A stretch of 5,840 nt of DNA from Comamonas sp. lk (GTDB taxonomy: Bacteria; Pseudomonadota; Gammaproteobacteria; Burkholderiales; Burkholderiaceae_C), in contig CAMDHL010000149.1 in assembly GCA_945898105.1 (NCBI GenBank), positions 1-5,840 of the forward strand. Reading direction: 5' to 3'. This document shows, in pieces, positions 1 through 5,840 of this stretch. Made by a program: the position numbers and the translations under genes. The stretch's first letter is position 1; each line of letters opens with the position of its first letter. The notes below the pieces were generated by a model. That model had not been told where the DNA came from. It was given only the letters and a program-made list of their open reading frames with translations, and ran no database searches.

Positions 1-21
1 TGCATGAATTTGGCCTCACTA

Positions 22-48
22 AGCATCAACCATCGGTGCTTTGATGCT
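22..48 (-). other. Hairpin overlapping the stop codon of the transporter gene
   Basis: A perfect 8-bp inverted repeat (AGCATCAA at 22-29 and TTGATGCT at 41-48) with an 11-base loop covers the last codons and stop of the transporter gene. In the minus-strand transcript it is not followed by a U tract within the visible bases, so it is not a classical intrinsic terminator. It may stabilise the 3' end of the mRNA or be chance. Confidence 0.25.
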
Positions 49-946
49 GCGATTCGGGCTCAAGAGCGGCCAGTAGCGCCGCGCCAGCAATTAAAGCAGC
101 ACCAGCCCATTCACCAGCATCCAGCATCGCGCCGCCGATTAACGTGGCGGACAACAAGGCCATAGCAAGTTCCGCAATTGCGATAACACCAGAACGCCCT
201 GCCTCCATGCGGGACACACTCCATTGCCAGGTTACCGTTGCCAAAGCGAGCCAGCCAATGGCATAAGCAGCCAAATAGGCCCATACGCTGACCGACAATT
301 CGGGCAATACCCAGGCGGTGCTTCCCTCCTGCAAAATCAGCAACAGTGCCGAAGTAAGCAGGCAACCCAGGAACAGTGCAATTGTTTTACTAGCGGTAGG
401 AATTGACTGCGCGTGACGTGCGACCACGTTGTTTGCCGAGAAGGCCAGACCGGCAGTCAGGGCAAGTAAATCGTTCCAACCCAAAGGCGCGGCGAAAGAT
501 TGATCTCCGCCGACGACCAATACAACGCCGCCCAATGCACAGGCTAAAGCTGCTAGCCGGCGCCGGGTTATGCGTTCTCCCAAAAAAACTCTACCGCCCA
601 ATACTCCCCATACCGGCGCGAGGTAAAACAAGAGGGCTACGCGCACCACATCGCCGGCCAGCAATGCGCTTATATAGGCCGTATTACCCCATCCGCCCAC
701 CAAAGAGAGTAGCAAAAATAGGGGGATGCAATGTCGCCATTGCGCAAACTCACGCACTAACAACGGCAAGGAGATCAGCCCTAAGCCGCCAAACGTCAGT
801 AAGGCCACCATAGGGCCCGATAAGCTTTGCCCGGCAAAGTACTTGAGCGGTAGCCACGCCAAGCCCCACATGGAAGCCGAAAAAATCAGCACCCAAACCG
901 GCAACATGGGGTTCATGCGAATACCCACGTCAGATTGCAGACGCAT
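26..946 (-). CDS. EamA/DMT-superfamily transporter, ten membrane helices
   Basis: Predicted inner-membrane permease of the drug/metabolite transporter superfamily, with two EamA repeats of five helices each. Hydrophobic segments are visible at about residues 16-37, 44-64, 73-95, 100-120, 129-147, 157-175, 187-206, 217-238, 252-272 and 277-296. The first repeat has the usual family pattern: a Trp-Gly in helix 1 (WGLAW), and a Tyr-Leu-Ala-Pro in helix 4 followed by LGERIT before helix 5. The length (306 aa) is normal for the family. The first ATG (946) lies 17 bp after the fhs stop with a weak GGA eight bases upstream. ATGs at 916 and 907 would also leave helix 1 intact, so the start is uncertain. 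Its position as last gene after fhs suggests co-transcription. The substrate cannot be read from sequence; family members export amino acids, nucleotides or other metabolites. A link to methylated amines is speculation. Confidence 0.88.
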   Translation of the reverse strand: MRLQSDVGIRMNPMLPVWVLIFSASMWGLAWLPLKYFAGQSLSGPMVALLTFGGLGLISLPLLVREFAQWRHCIPLFLLLSLVGGWGNTAYISALLAGDVVRVALLFYLAPVWGVLGGRVFLGERITRRRLAALACALGGVVLVVGGDQSFAAPLGWNDLLALTAGLAFSANNVVARHAQSIPTASKTIALFLGCLLTSALLLILQEGSTAWVLPELSVSVWAYLAAYAIGWLALATVTWQWSVSRMEAGRSGVIAIAELAMALLSATLIGGAMLDAGEWAGAALIAGAALLAALEPESQHQSTDG

Positions 947-963
947 CTAAACAATCCATTGGA

Positions 964-2640
964 CTAGAACAAGCCCGATATCTTTCCGTCGTCATCAATG
1001 TCGATACGCATAGATGCCGGCTCTTTGGGTAAGCCCGGCATGGTCATGATGTCGCCGCAAATCATCACGACAAACTCTGCTCCGGCGGATAAACGCACCT
1101 CGCGTATATTGACGGTATGGCCCGAGGGCGCAGCGCGCAGCTTAGGGTCGGTGGAGAAGGAATACTGTGTCTTCGCAACGCATACCGGGTAGTGTCCATA
1201 ACCGTCGGTTTGCAGCTTGGCGATCTTGGCCCGCACAGCACTGTCAGCTGAGATATCAGCCGCGCCGTAGACCTTGGTGGCAATTGCGTGCATCTTGTCC
1301 CACAACGTGTCTTCGTCGGCATAGACAAACTTAGTTTTCGCAGTGCCAGATTCGGCCAGCTTGACCACCATGTGGGCCAGCGCCTCCGCGCCCTTGCCGC
1401 CCTCGGCCCAGTGGCGCGCCACGACCACCGGCACGCTCATGGCGTCCATGTGCGCACGCAGTGCGTCGAGTTCCTCGGCAGTGTCCGAGGTGAAATGGTT
1501 AATGGAGACCACACAGGGCACGCCGTAGTTTTCGCGCATGTTGTGCACATGCCGCTCCAAATTGGCGATGCCACGCTTGACCGCGTCCACGTTGGGGGTG
1601 TTCAGGTCTTTGGCCTCGACACCGCCGTGGTGTTTCAGAGCCCGCAGCGTGGCCACCACCACCCCGGCATCCGGGCGCAGGCCCGATTTTCGGCACTTAA
1701 TGTCGATGAACTTTTCTGCACCAAGATCGGCGCCAAAGCCGGCCTCGGTGACCACGTATTCGCCGAGCTTGAGGGCGGCTTTGGTGGCAGTGACCGTGTT
1801 GCAGCCGTGTGCAATATTGGCAAAGGGGCCGCCGTGAATAATGGCCGGGTTGTTTTCTAGCGTCTGCACTAGGTTGGGCTTGATAGCATCTTTAAGAAGC
1901 GCAGCCATGGCGCCTTGAGCGTTGAGGTCACGCGCACGGATCGGGGTTTGCTCTCGGGTGTAGCCCACGATGATGTTGCCCAGACGCTCTTTGAGATCTT
2001 TACGCGAGGTGGCCAGGCAGAAGATGGCCATGACTTCGGAGGCCACGACGATATCAAATCCGTCTTCGCGAGGGAAGCCGTTGCCTGGCCCCCCTAACGA
2101 TACGACCGTAGTGCGCAAAGCGCGGTCATTCATATCCATCACGCGCCGCCACACAATGCGTCGGGCATCAAAGCCCAGGCTATTGCCGTGGTGAATATGG
2201 TTGTCCATCAAGGCAGCCAAGAGGTTATGCGCCAACGCGATGGCGTTGAAGTCGCCGGTGAAATGCAGGTTGATGTCCTCCATGGGCACGACCTGCGCGT
2301 AACCGCCGCCTGCTGCGCCACCCTTCATGCCGAAGACCGGGCCGAGCGAGGGCTCACGCAGGGCAATGACGGTGCGCTTGCCGATGCGGTTGAGCGCGTC
2401 GCCCAGGCCAACCGTCGTGGTGGTTTTGCCCTCACCCGCCGGCGTGGGGCTGATAGCGGTGACCAGGATGAGTTTGCCGTCCGGGCCGGTTTGTTTGTTG
2501 AGCCATGTCAGGTCGATCTTGGCTTTGTAGTGGCCGTAGGGCTCCAGCGCCTCCATCGGAATATGCAGCCGCTCTTGTGCGATCTGCATGATGGGCTTAA
2601 GGGTGGCGGCTTGGGCAATGTCAATATCGGATAGGGCCAT
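964..2640 (-). CDS. fhs: Formate-tetrahydrofolate ligase (10-formyl-THF synthetase)
   Basis: Cytoplasmic enzyme that converts formate, ATP and tetrahydrofolate to 10-formyl-THF, ADP and phosphate, and can run in reverse to release formate and ATP. The 558-aa product has the family's usual length and all landmark segments. These are a P-loop-like [10 protein letters not shown] at 66-75, the glycine-rich signature [13 protein letters not shown] at 105-117, a second signature [12 protein letters not shown] at 199-210, the [18 protein letters not shown] segment near 265-282, and a C-terminus ending in GKISGLF. The start at 2640 is chosen because AGGAG lies five bases upstream and the protein then begins at the usual family position; an in-frame ATG at 2721 would run back over the end of the cupin gene. 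It sits 29 bp after the cupin gene and 17 bp before the transporter, so these three genes probably form one transcript. Next to tmm and a GcvT-type gene, it likely serves C1-unit oxidation or assimilation. Confidence 0.97.
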   Translation of the reverse strand: MALSDIDIAQAATLKPIMQIAQERLHIPMEALEPYGHYKAKIDLTWLNKQTGPDGKLILVTAISPTPAGEGKTTTTVGLGDALNRIGKRTVIALREPSLGPVFGMKGGAAGGGYAQVVPMEDINLHFTGDFNAIALAHNLLAALMDNHIHHGNSLGFDARRIVWRRVMDMNDRALRTTVVSLGGPGNGFPREDGFDIVVASEVMAIFCLATSRKDLKERLGNIIVGYTREQTPIRARDLNAQGAMAALLKDAIKPNLVQTLENNPAIIHGGPFANIAHGCNTVTATKAALKLGEYVVTEAGFGADLGAEKFIDIKCRKSGLRPDAGVVVATLRALKHHGGVEAKDLNTPNVDAVKRGIANLERHVHNMRENYGVPCVVSINHFTSDTAEELDALRAHMDAMSVPVVVARHWAEGGKGAEALAHMVVKLAESGTAKTKFVYADEDTLWDKMHAIATKVYGAADISADSAVRAKIAKLQTDGYGHYPVCVAKTQYSFSTDPKLRAAPSGHTVNIREVRLSAGAEFVVMICGDIMTMPGLPKEPASMRIDIDDDGKISGLF

Positions 2641-2645
2641 GGGGT

Positions 2646-2650
2646 CTCCT
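2646..2650 (-). promoter_or_regulatory. Shine-Dalgarno site of fhs
   Basis: The minus strand reads AGGAG here, five bases before the ATG at 2640. It lies in the 29-bp gap after the cupin stop. This decides the fhs start in favour of 2640 over the upstream in-frame ATG at 2721. Confidence 0.75.
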
Positions 2651-2669
2651 GCTGTTGGGGGGGCGGGGC

Positions 2670-3026
2670 TTACTTCAGCTGTACACAAAAGTGTTTGCGC
2701 ACGGGCTTTTCTATCTTCCATGTGCCTTTGAAATTCGCCTCAATGACAAATGCATCGCCCGGCCCTACATGAACCGGTGTTCCACCGTCCGGGGTGATGG
2801 TGATCTCACCCTCCATGATGTGAACAAACTCGTAGGCCGCATAGGTGGCGTGGTAGCTGCCCGGCGTGGCTTCCCAGGTACCGGAAATCATGCTGCCATC
2901 GTGTGAGGTATGTTGCACCCAAGTTTTCATGGTGGGAGTTCCATCGGTCACCACCCACCCGTCCAAATTGGCAGTACTAGGGTTGGCGTCGGGAGCAACG
3001 AATCGGACGGCTGTGGGATGGCTCAT
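2670..3026 (-). CDS. Small cupin-domain protein (Cupin_3 / DUF861 type)
   Basis: A single-domain cupin of 118 aa resembling the Cupin_3 (PF05899) group, which includes (S)-ureidoglycine aminohydrolase-like and EutQ-like proteins. The first cupin motif is at about residues 62-82 ([18 protein letters not shown]), and the second is at 88-103 ([17 protein letters not shown]) followed by [10 protein letters not shown]. The conserved WEATPG before motif 1 is typical of this group. The classical HxH metal pair is not obvious: only His59, Glu66 and His69 are candidate ligands, so metal binding and catalysis are uncertain. There is no signal peptide. The start at 3026 is chosen because a longer in-frame extension to 3218 would cross a terminator hairpin and overlap the upstream gene. 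Upstream of 3026 there is only an A/G-rich GAAAGAAA as a weak ribosome site. It lies directly before fhs, suggesting a role linked to C1 or methylated-compound metabolism, but the function is unknown. Confidence 0.87.
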   Translation of the reverse strand: MSHPTAVRFVAPDANPSTANLDGWVVTDGTPTMKTWVQHTSHDGSMISGTWEATPGSYHATYAAYEFVHIMEGEITITPDGGTPVHVGPGDAFVIEANFKGTWKIEKPVRKHFCVQLK

Positions 3027-3077
3027 CGTTTTTCTTTCGTGGTGTGGGCTACTGCTTGCACTTTGGACTGGGCAGGC

Positions 3078-3109
3078 AAAAAAATTTGCGCCCCGTTTTG
3101 GCGGGGCGC
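3078..3109 (-). terminator. Intrinsic terminator or attenuator between the GcvT-fold gene and the cupin gene
   Basis: On the minus strand an 8-bp perfect GC-rich stem (GCGCCCCG / CGGGGCGC, bases 3109-3102 and 3095-3088) with a six-base loop is followed by three A and then seven T (3084-3078). It begins 23 bp after the GcvT-fold stop codon. This fits a rho-independent terminator for that gene. Because the next gene starts about 50 bp further on, it may instead lower readthrough into cupin-fhs-transporter. On the plus strand no T tract follows the stem, so it is one-directional. Confidence 0.75.
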
Positions 3110-3132
3110 TAGGGGTTGATGTCGGTGCGTGC

Positions 3133-4266
3133 TCAATCCTGGACAGTACGGCGCTTTTTGTCCTTGTCGTAGAAAGGCATTTCGTGGGCAATGGCCTTAA
3201 CGTCGCCGCCCGGTCCACGCACGGTCAGCGGCGTACCCTGCACGCACACCGGTACGTCCAGCCGCGCAATCGCGATAGACCAGTGGTTCAGCGGCGAATA
3301 CATGGGGCAGGTAACTACACCCACCTGCTTGTCTCCGTGAAAGACCGGACTGCCCTCTTTGGCCGCCTCTTTGCTGTCGAGCTTGAGACCAAACAGTTTG
3401 AAGCGCTCCTTGCCCTTCAGGCGGTAATGCTCTTGCGCCCCACGGAAACCCTGCTTGCCGGGGCTGACGGTGAAGTCCAATCCCAGTTCCCACAGCGTGT
3501 CGCCGGGAGCTTCATTGGCGTAGGGATACATCTCGGAGTTGTCAAAGGGGAAGAACACCAGATAGCTCTCGGTGCGCAGCATGTCCAGCGTGGTGAAGCG
3601 GCAGGGGATGATGCCCATGGCCGCACCTTCGGACAAGATCGAGTCCCAGATGTGGCCTGCGTCCTGGCCACGGCAAAAAATTTCGTATCCCCGTTCGCCG
3701 GTATAGCCCGTACGCGATAGCGTGATCGGGTGGCCGTACAACATGGCGGGCATATGGGCGAAATACGCCAGCTTACGCACCGCCGGAATGTGTTTTTCCA
3801 AAAAGTCTACCGCCAGCGGGCCTTGCAACGACAAATCGTGGATGTTGTCGTCAAAGCGGATGGATACGTCTTTGCCGGTGGAGGCTGCCACTATTGATTC
3901 GTGACCCGCTCCGGAGCCGTGCACAAACATGAAGGAATTCGGTCCGAAGCGATAGATGATGCCGTCATCAATGAATTTGCCCCGTTCATCAAGCATGGAG
4001 CAATAGACACTCTTACCGGGGGCTAGCTTCTCTACGTTGCGCGTGGTTACACGATCGAGCAAATGGCTGGCATGCGGCCCATTGATATGGATTTTCTTCA
4101 GCCCTGAAACGTCCATCAAACCAGCCTTGGTTCGGACAGCCATGTATTCCTCATCCGCATCCTTGGAATACGACCAGGCAGTGCCCATGCCGCTCCAATC
4201 CTCCAATTGGGAACCAAGCGCACGATGACGGTCGGCTAGCACTGAAAATCTCCACGAGGCGGTCAT
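3133..4266 (-). CDS. GcvT-fold folate-binding protein (aminomethyltransferase / demethylase family)
   Basis: A 377-aa cytoplasmic protein of the glycine-cleavage T / DmdA / sarcosine-dehydrogenase-tail superfamily, whose members move one-carbon groups from methylated substrates or formaldehyde onto tetrahydrofolate. The N-terminal GcvT domain spans about residues 40-265. It has MDVSGLKKIHINGP (51-64), DRVTTRNVEKLAPGK (71-85), and an ERGKFIDDGIIYR segment (94-106) with Asp100-Asp101 at the position of the catalytic Asp in GcvT. SRTGYTGERGYEI (184-196) carries the conserved folate-site Glu. The C-terminal GcvT_C barrel covers about 285-365. Length matches stand-alone family members. The start at 4266 is supported by AAGGAA four bases upstream; a further in-frame ATG at 4344 lacks such support. 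It is divergent from tmm and lies upstream of cupin-fhs. It is probably not the true glycine-cleavage T protein, since gcvH and gcvP are absent. Candidate roles are a THF-dependent demethylase, a formaldehyde-THF acceptor, or a DmmD-like or DmdA-like protein; the substrate is unproven. Confidence 0.88.
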   Translation of the reverse strand: MTASWRFSVLADRHRALGSQLEDWSGMGTAWSYSKDADEEYMAVRTKAGLMDVSGLKKIHINGPHASHLLDRVTTRNVEKLAPGKSVYCSMLDERGKFIDDGIIYRFGPNSFMFVHGSGAGHESIVAASTGKDVSIRFDDNIHDLSLQGPLAVDFLEKHIPAVRKLAYFAHMPAMLYGHPITLSRTGYTGERGYEIFCRGQDAGHIWDSILSEGAAMGIIPCRFTTLDMLRTESYLVFFPFDNSEMYPYANEAPGDTLWELGLDFTVSPGKQGFRGAQEHYRLKGKERFKLFGLKLDSKEAAKEGSPVFHGDKQVGVVTCPMYSPLNHWSIAIARLDVPVCVQGTPLTVRGPGGDVKAIAHEMPFYDKDKKRRTVQD

Positions 4267-4473
4267 AAATTTCCTTTCAATTGCTACGAATTTGCGATAC
4301 GATGCCGCTGCGAACGTAGTTACCTGTGTGCAACTAAAGTTCACTATAACCGATTATGTTGATTTTGCGACGCATGAGCTTAGGTGTATACCCTCGTAAA
4401 TTACTCGAGGCGTGGCCGGATACCAAGTACTGCGCAACTTCAGCTTTTTACATTCAATTTTTAGATTCGTAAT
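4267..4473. promoter_or_regulatory. Divergent intergenic region between the GcvT-fold gene and tmm
   Basis: This 207-bp stretch is AT-rich compared with the flanking genes and must hold the promoters for both directions. For the minus strand a TATAGT at 4348-4343 is a plausible -10 box, but no good -35 is visible upstream of it. For the plus strand only weak -10-like hexamers are seen: TACATT at 4449-4454 and TAGATT at 4462-4467. Short inverted repeats suggest a regulator site: TAGTT (4317-4321) with AACTA (4332-4336), AACT-AA-AGTT (4332-4341), and CCTCG (4392-4396) with CGAGG (4406-4410). None is long enough to name a regulator. No small gene is supported in it. Confidence 0.5.
4271..4276 (-). 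promoter_or_regulatory. Shine-Dalgarno site of the GcvT-fold gene
   Basis: The minus strand reads AAGGAA here, four bases before the ATG at 4266. It supports that start over the in-frame ATG at 4344. Confidence 0.65.
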
Positions 4474-5715
4474 ATGAAAAAACGTGTAGCAGTCATTGGT
4501 GCAGGTCCTTCGGGGCTGGCACAGCTGAGGGCATTTCAGTCGGCAGCCAGCAAAGGGGCTGAGATTCCCGAAGTCGTATGTTTCGAAAAACAAGACAACT
4601 GGGGTGGCTTGTGGAATTACACCTGGCGCACTGGCTTGGATGAATACGGCGAACCGGTTCACGGCTCCATGTACCGCTATCTATGGAGCAATGGCCCCAA
4701 AGAGGGGCTGGAGTTTTCCGATTACAGTTTCGAGGAGCATTTTGGCCGCCAAATTGCCTCTTACCCGCCGCGCGCCGTGATGTTTGATTACATCGAAGGC
4801 CGCGTCAACAAAGCCAAGGTGCGCCCCTGGATCCGCTTTCGCACGCCGGTGCGCAGCGTCACCTTTGATGACAAGACCCAGTTGTTCGATGTCACGGTCC
4901 ATGACCTGGTGGGCAACCGGACCTACACCGAGCAATTCGACTTTGTGGTGGTGGCCAACGGCCACTTTTCCACACCCAACGTGCCCCATTTTCCCGGCTT
5001 TGAAGACTTCCCCGGCCGGGTGTTGCATGCCCATGATTTCCGCGACGCGGTGGAATTTGTCAACAAAGATATTCTGATCATCGGCACGAGTTATTCGGCC
5101 GAAGACATTGGTTCGCAGTGCTGGAAATACGGCTGCAAATCGGTCACTGTCAGCCATCGCACCAACCCCATGGGCTACGACTGGCCAGACAACTGGGAGG
5201 AAAAGCCCTTGTTGCAAAGATTGGAAGGCAAGGTCGCTCACTTCAAAGACGGAAGCAGCAAAGAGGTGGATGCGGTGATTTTGTGCACCGGTTATCTGCA
5301 CCATTTTTCTTTCTTGCCCGATGCCTTGCGTCTACAAACCAACAATCGCCTTTGGCCGCGCAACTTGTACCGGGGCGTCGCTTGGGAGGCTAACCCGAAG
5401 CTGTTTTATTTGGGTATGCAAGACCAGTGGTACACCTTCAACATGTTTGATGCACAGGCGTGGTTTGCGCGCGATGTGATGATGGGCCGCATCACACTAC
5501 CTGATTTGCCGTCCATGCAGGCCGACGGACAGGCCTGGGCAGACCGTGAAGCGGCGCTGGCCGACTCGCATGAAGCCATTGAATACCAAGGTGCCTATGT
5601 GCAATCTTTGGTAGACCTCACGGATTATCCGGACTTTGATATCAAAGGCATGAACGAGGCGTTTTTTTGCATGGAAACAGCACAAAGTAGAAAACATCAT
5701 GGGGTTTCGCGATAA
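4474..5715 (+). CDS. tmm: Trimethylamine monooxygenase (bacterial FMO), frameshifted near the 3' end
   Basis: Bacterial flavin-containing monooxygenase that uses FAD, NADPH and O2 to turn trimethylamine into trimethylamine N-oxide; family members also oxidise dimethylsulfide, dimethylamine or indole. Seen here are the FAD-binding GAGPSG (9-14), an [17 protein letters not shown] segment (38-54), SNGPKEG (72-78), the FMO-identifying FxGxxxHxxxF as [11 protein letters not shown] (179-189), and the NADPH site [12 protein letters not shown] (204-215). Also present are the Tmm-typical [14 protein letters not shown] (232-245) and LCTGY (270-274). Tyr207 lies in the NADPH motif, as in characterised bacterial Tmm enzymes. 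The start gives the usual family N-terminus, but there is no recognisable Shine-Dalgarno. The frame is normal up to residue 398. A T7 run at 5662-5668 then shifts it, replacing the last 47 family residues with 15 unrelated ones and a stop at 5713-5715. Dropping one T gives a 445-aa protein of family length. It lies divergent from a GcvT-fold/fhs cluster, consistent with methylamine oxidation. Confidence 0.93.
   Translation: MKKRVAVIGAGPSGLAQLRAFQSAASKGAEIPEVVCFEKQDNWGGLWNYTWRTGLDEYGEPVHGSMYRYLWSNGPKEGLEFSDYSFEEHFGRQIASYPPRAVMFDYIEGRVNKAKVRPWIRFRTPVRSVTFDDKTQLFDVTVHDLVGNRTYTEQFDFVVVANGHFSTPNVPHFPGFEDFPGRVLHAHDFRDAVEFVNKDILIIGTSYSAEDIGSQCWKYGCKSVTVSHRTNPMGYDWPDNWEEKPLLQRLEGKVAHFKDGSSKEVDAVILCTGYLHHFSFLPDALRLQTNNRLWPRNLYRGVAWEANPKLFYLGMQDQWYTFNMFDAQAWFARDVMMGRITLPDLPSMQADGQAWADREAALADSHEAIEYQGAYVQSLVDLTDYPDFDIKGMNEAFFCMETAQSRKHHGVSR
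5662..5668 (+). other. T7 homopolymer carrying the tmm frameshift
   Basis: Seven consecutive T follow the Glu-Ala codons of tmm. With seven T the frame reads Phe-Phe-Cys-Met and ends at 5715. With six T it reads Phe-Phe-Ala-Trp-Lys and continues through conserved Tmm sequence to a stop at 5810-5812. One extra T therefore explains the break completely. Confidence 0.88.
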
Positions 5716-5812
5716 CAGCTACAAATCACTGATCACCGGAACAATGGCGCCGCCGCACCATACGCCATGGAAAGACGCGCTCGATGATTCCATGCAAGCC
5801 TACTTGCGCTAA
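5669..5812 (+). pseudogene. tmm: Displaced C-terminal segment of tmm, one frame over
   Basis: Read from 5669 (GCA TGG AAA), this segment encodes 47 residues plus TAA with no interruption. It includes [18 protein letters not shown] and then [19 protein letters not shown] at the end. This matches the conserved C-terminus of known Tmm proteins as I remember them. It belongs to the tmm gene at 4474 and is not a separate gene: it has no start codon of its own with a ribosome site. The lack of further stops or indels shows the frameshift is very recent, an error, or bypassed by slippage. Confidence 0.85.
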
Positions 5813-5813
5813 A

Positions 5814-5830
5814 GCCCTAGAAGGCAGGGC
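5814..5830 (+). other. Short inverted repeat just after the restored tmm stop
   Basis: GCCCT (5814-5818) and AGGGC (5826-5830) can form a 5-bp stem with a seven-base loop directly after the restored stop codon. No T tract follows in the ten bases before the window ends, so calling it a terminator is weak. Confidence 0.2.
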
Positions 5831-5840
5831 ATCCGGCGGC

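Noticed and set aside
1288..1860. A 190-codon open frame on the plus strand within fhs
   Set aside because: It is antisense to the core of a highly conserved enzyme, is rich in His, Val and Arg as expected of a shadow frame, and has no ribosome site.
2641..2721. Upstream in-frame extension of fhs to 2721
   Set aside because: The added 27 residues overlap the end of the cupin gene and are not part of the family N-terminus. The AGGAG at 2646-2650 fits the start at 2640.
3027..3218. Upstream in-frame extension of the cupin protein to 3218
   Set aside because: It would run through the terminator hairpin and overlap the GcvT-fold gene. The cupin homology begins after the ATG at 3026.
2866..3720. 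A 284-codon open frame on the plus strand, opposite the cupin and GcvT-fold genes
   Set aside because: It lies antisense to two well-supported genes and the terminator, its translation has no recognisable domain, and it looks like a frame kept open by codon bias of the real genes.
3133..4266. Calling this gene gcvT of the glycine cleavage system
   Set aside because: No gcvH or gcvP is adjacent, and the neighbours are tmm, a cupin and fhs. The fold is shared by several demethylases, so a specific symbol is not justified.
3133..4266. Calling this gene dmdA (DMSP demethylase)
   Set aside because: Length and fold fit, but the N-terminal region does not read like DmdA as I remember it, and no DMSP genes are visible. 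It is kept only as an alternative.
4354..4662. A 102-codon minus-strand frame overlapping the tmm start and the intergenic region
   Set aside because: Most of it is antisense to the tmm N-terminus. The remainder lies in AT-rich promoter sequence and there is no supporting motif.
4681..5304. A 207-codon open frame on the minus strand opposite tmm
   Set aside because: It is antisense to the conserved FAD/NADPH region of tmm, and its sequence shows no family features.

Overview
The window carries five protein-coding genes in a compact layout typical of a proteobacterium. Base composition is moderately GC-rich in the genes and visibly AT-rich between them. The style of the Fhs and DMT-transporter proteins suggests a betaproteobacterium of the Burkholderiales (Comamonadaceae-like), but that placement is a judgement from memory and not a search result.

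Layout: four genes lie on the minus strand in the order GcvT-fold folate protein (4266 to 3133), small Cupin_3 protein (3026 to 2670), formate-tetrahydrofolate ligase fhs (2640 to 964) and a ten-helix EamA/DMT transporter (946 to 26). The last three are tightly spaced (29 and 17 bp gaps). The first two are separated by 106 bp that contain a good intrinsic terminator or attenuator on the minus strand. Divergently, across a 207-bp AT-rich intergenic region, a plus-strand gene at 4474 encodes a bacterial flavin-containing monooxygenase that closely resembles trimethylamine monooxygenase (Tmm).

How the genes may work together (inference): Tmm oxidises trimethylamine to trimethylamine N-oxide, and enzymes of this family also oxidise dimethylsulfide. 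Later demethylation steps release one-carbon units. A GcvT-type protein can load formaldehyde or methyl groups onto tetrahydrofolate. Fhs interconverts 10-formyl-tetrahydrofolate and formate plus ATP. The block therefore reads as part of a methylated-amine (or methylated-sulfur) oxidation module that feeds folate-linked C1 oxidation. The demethylase Tdm, the downstream DMA/MMA enzymes and FolD/FchA/PurU are not in the window.

The most striking observation is that the tmm frame is broken near its 3' end by one extra T in a run of seven T (5662-5668). Removing one T restores 47 further codons of conserved Tmm C-terminus, ending at 5812. This is a recent frameshift, a sequencing error, or a slippage site. 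No RNA genes, mobile elements, CRISPR arrays or gene-free stretches longer than 300 bp were seen.
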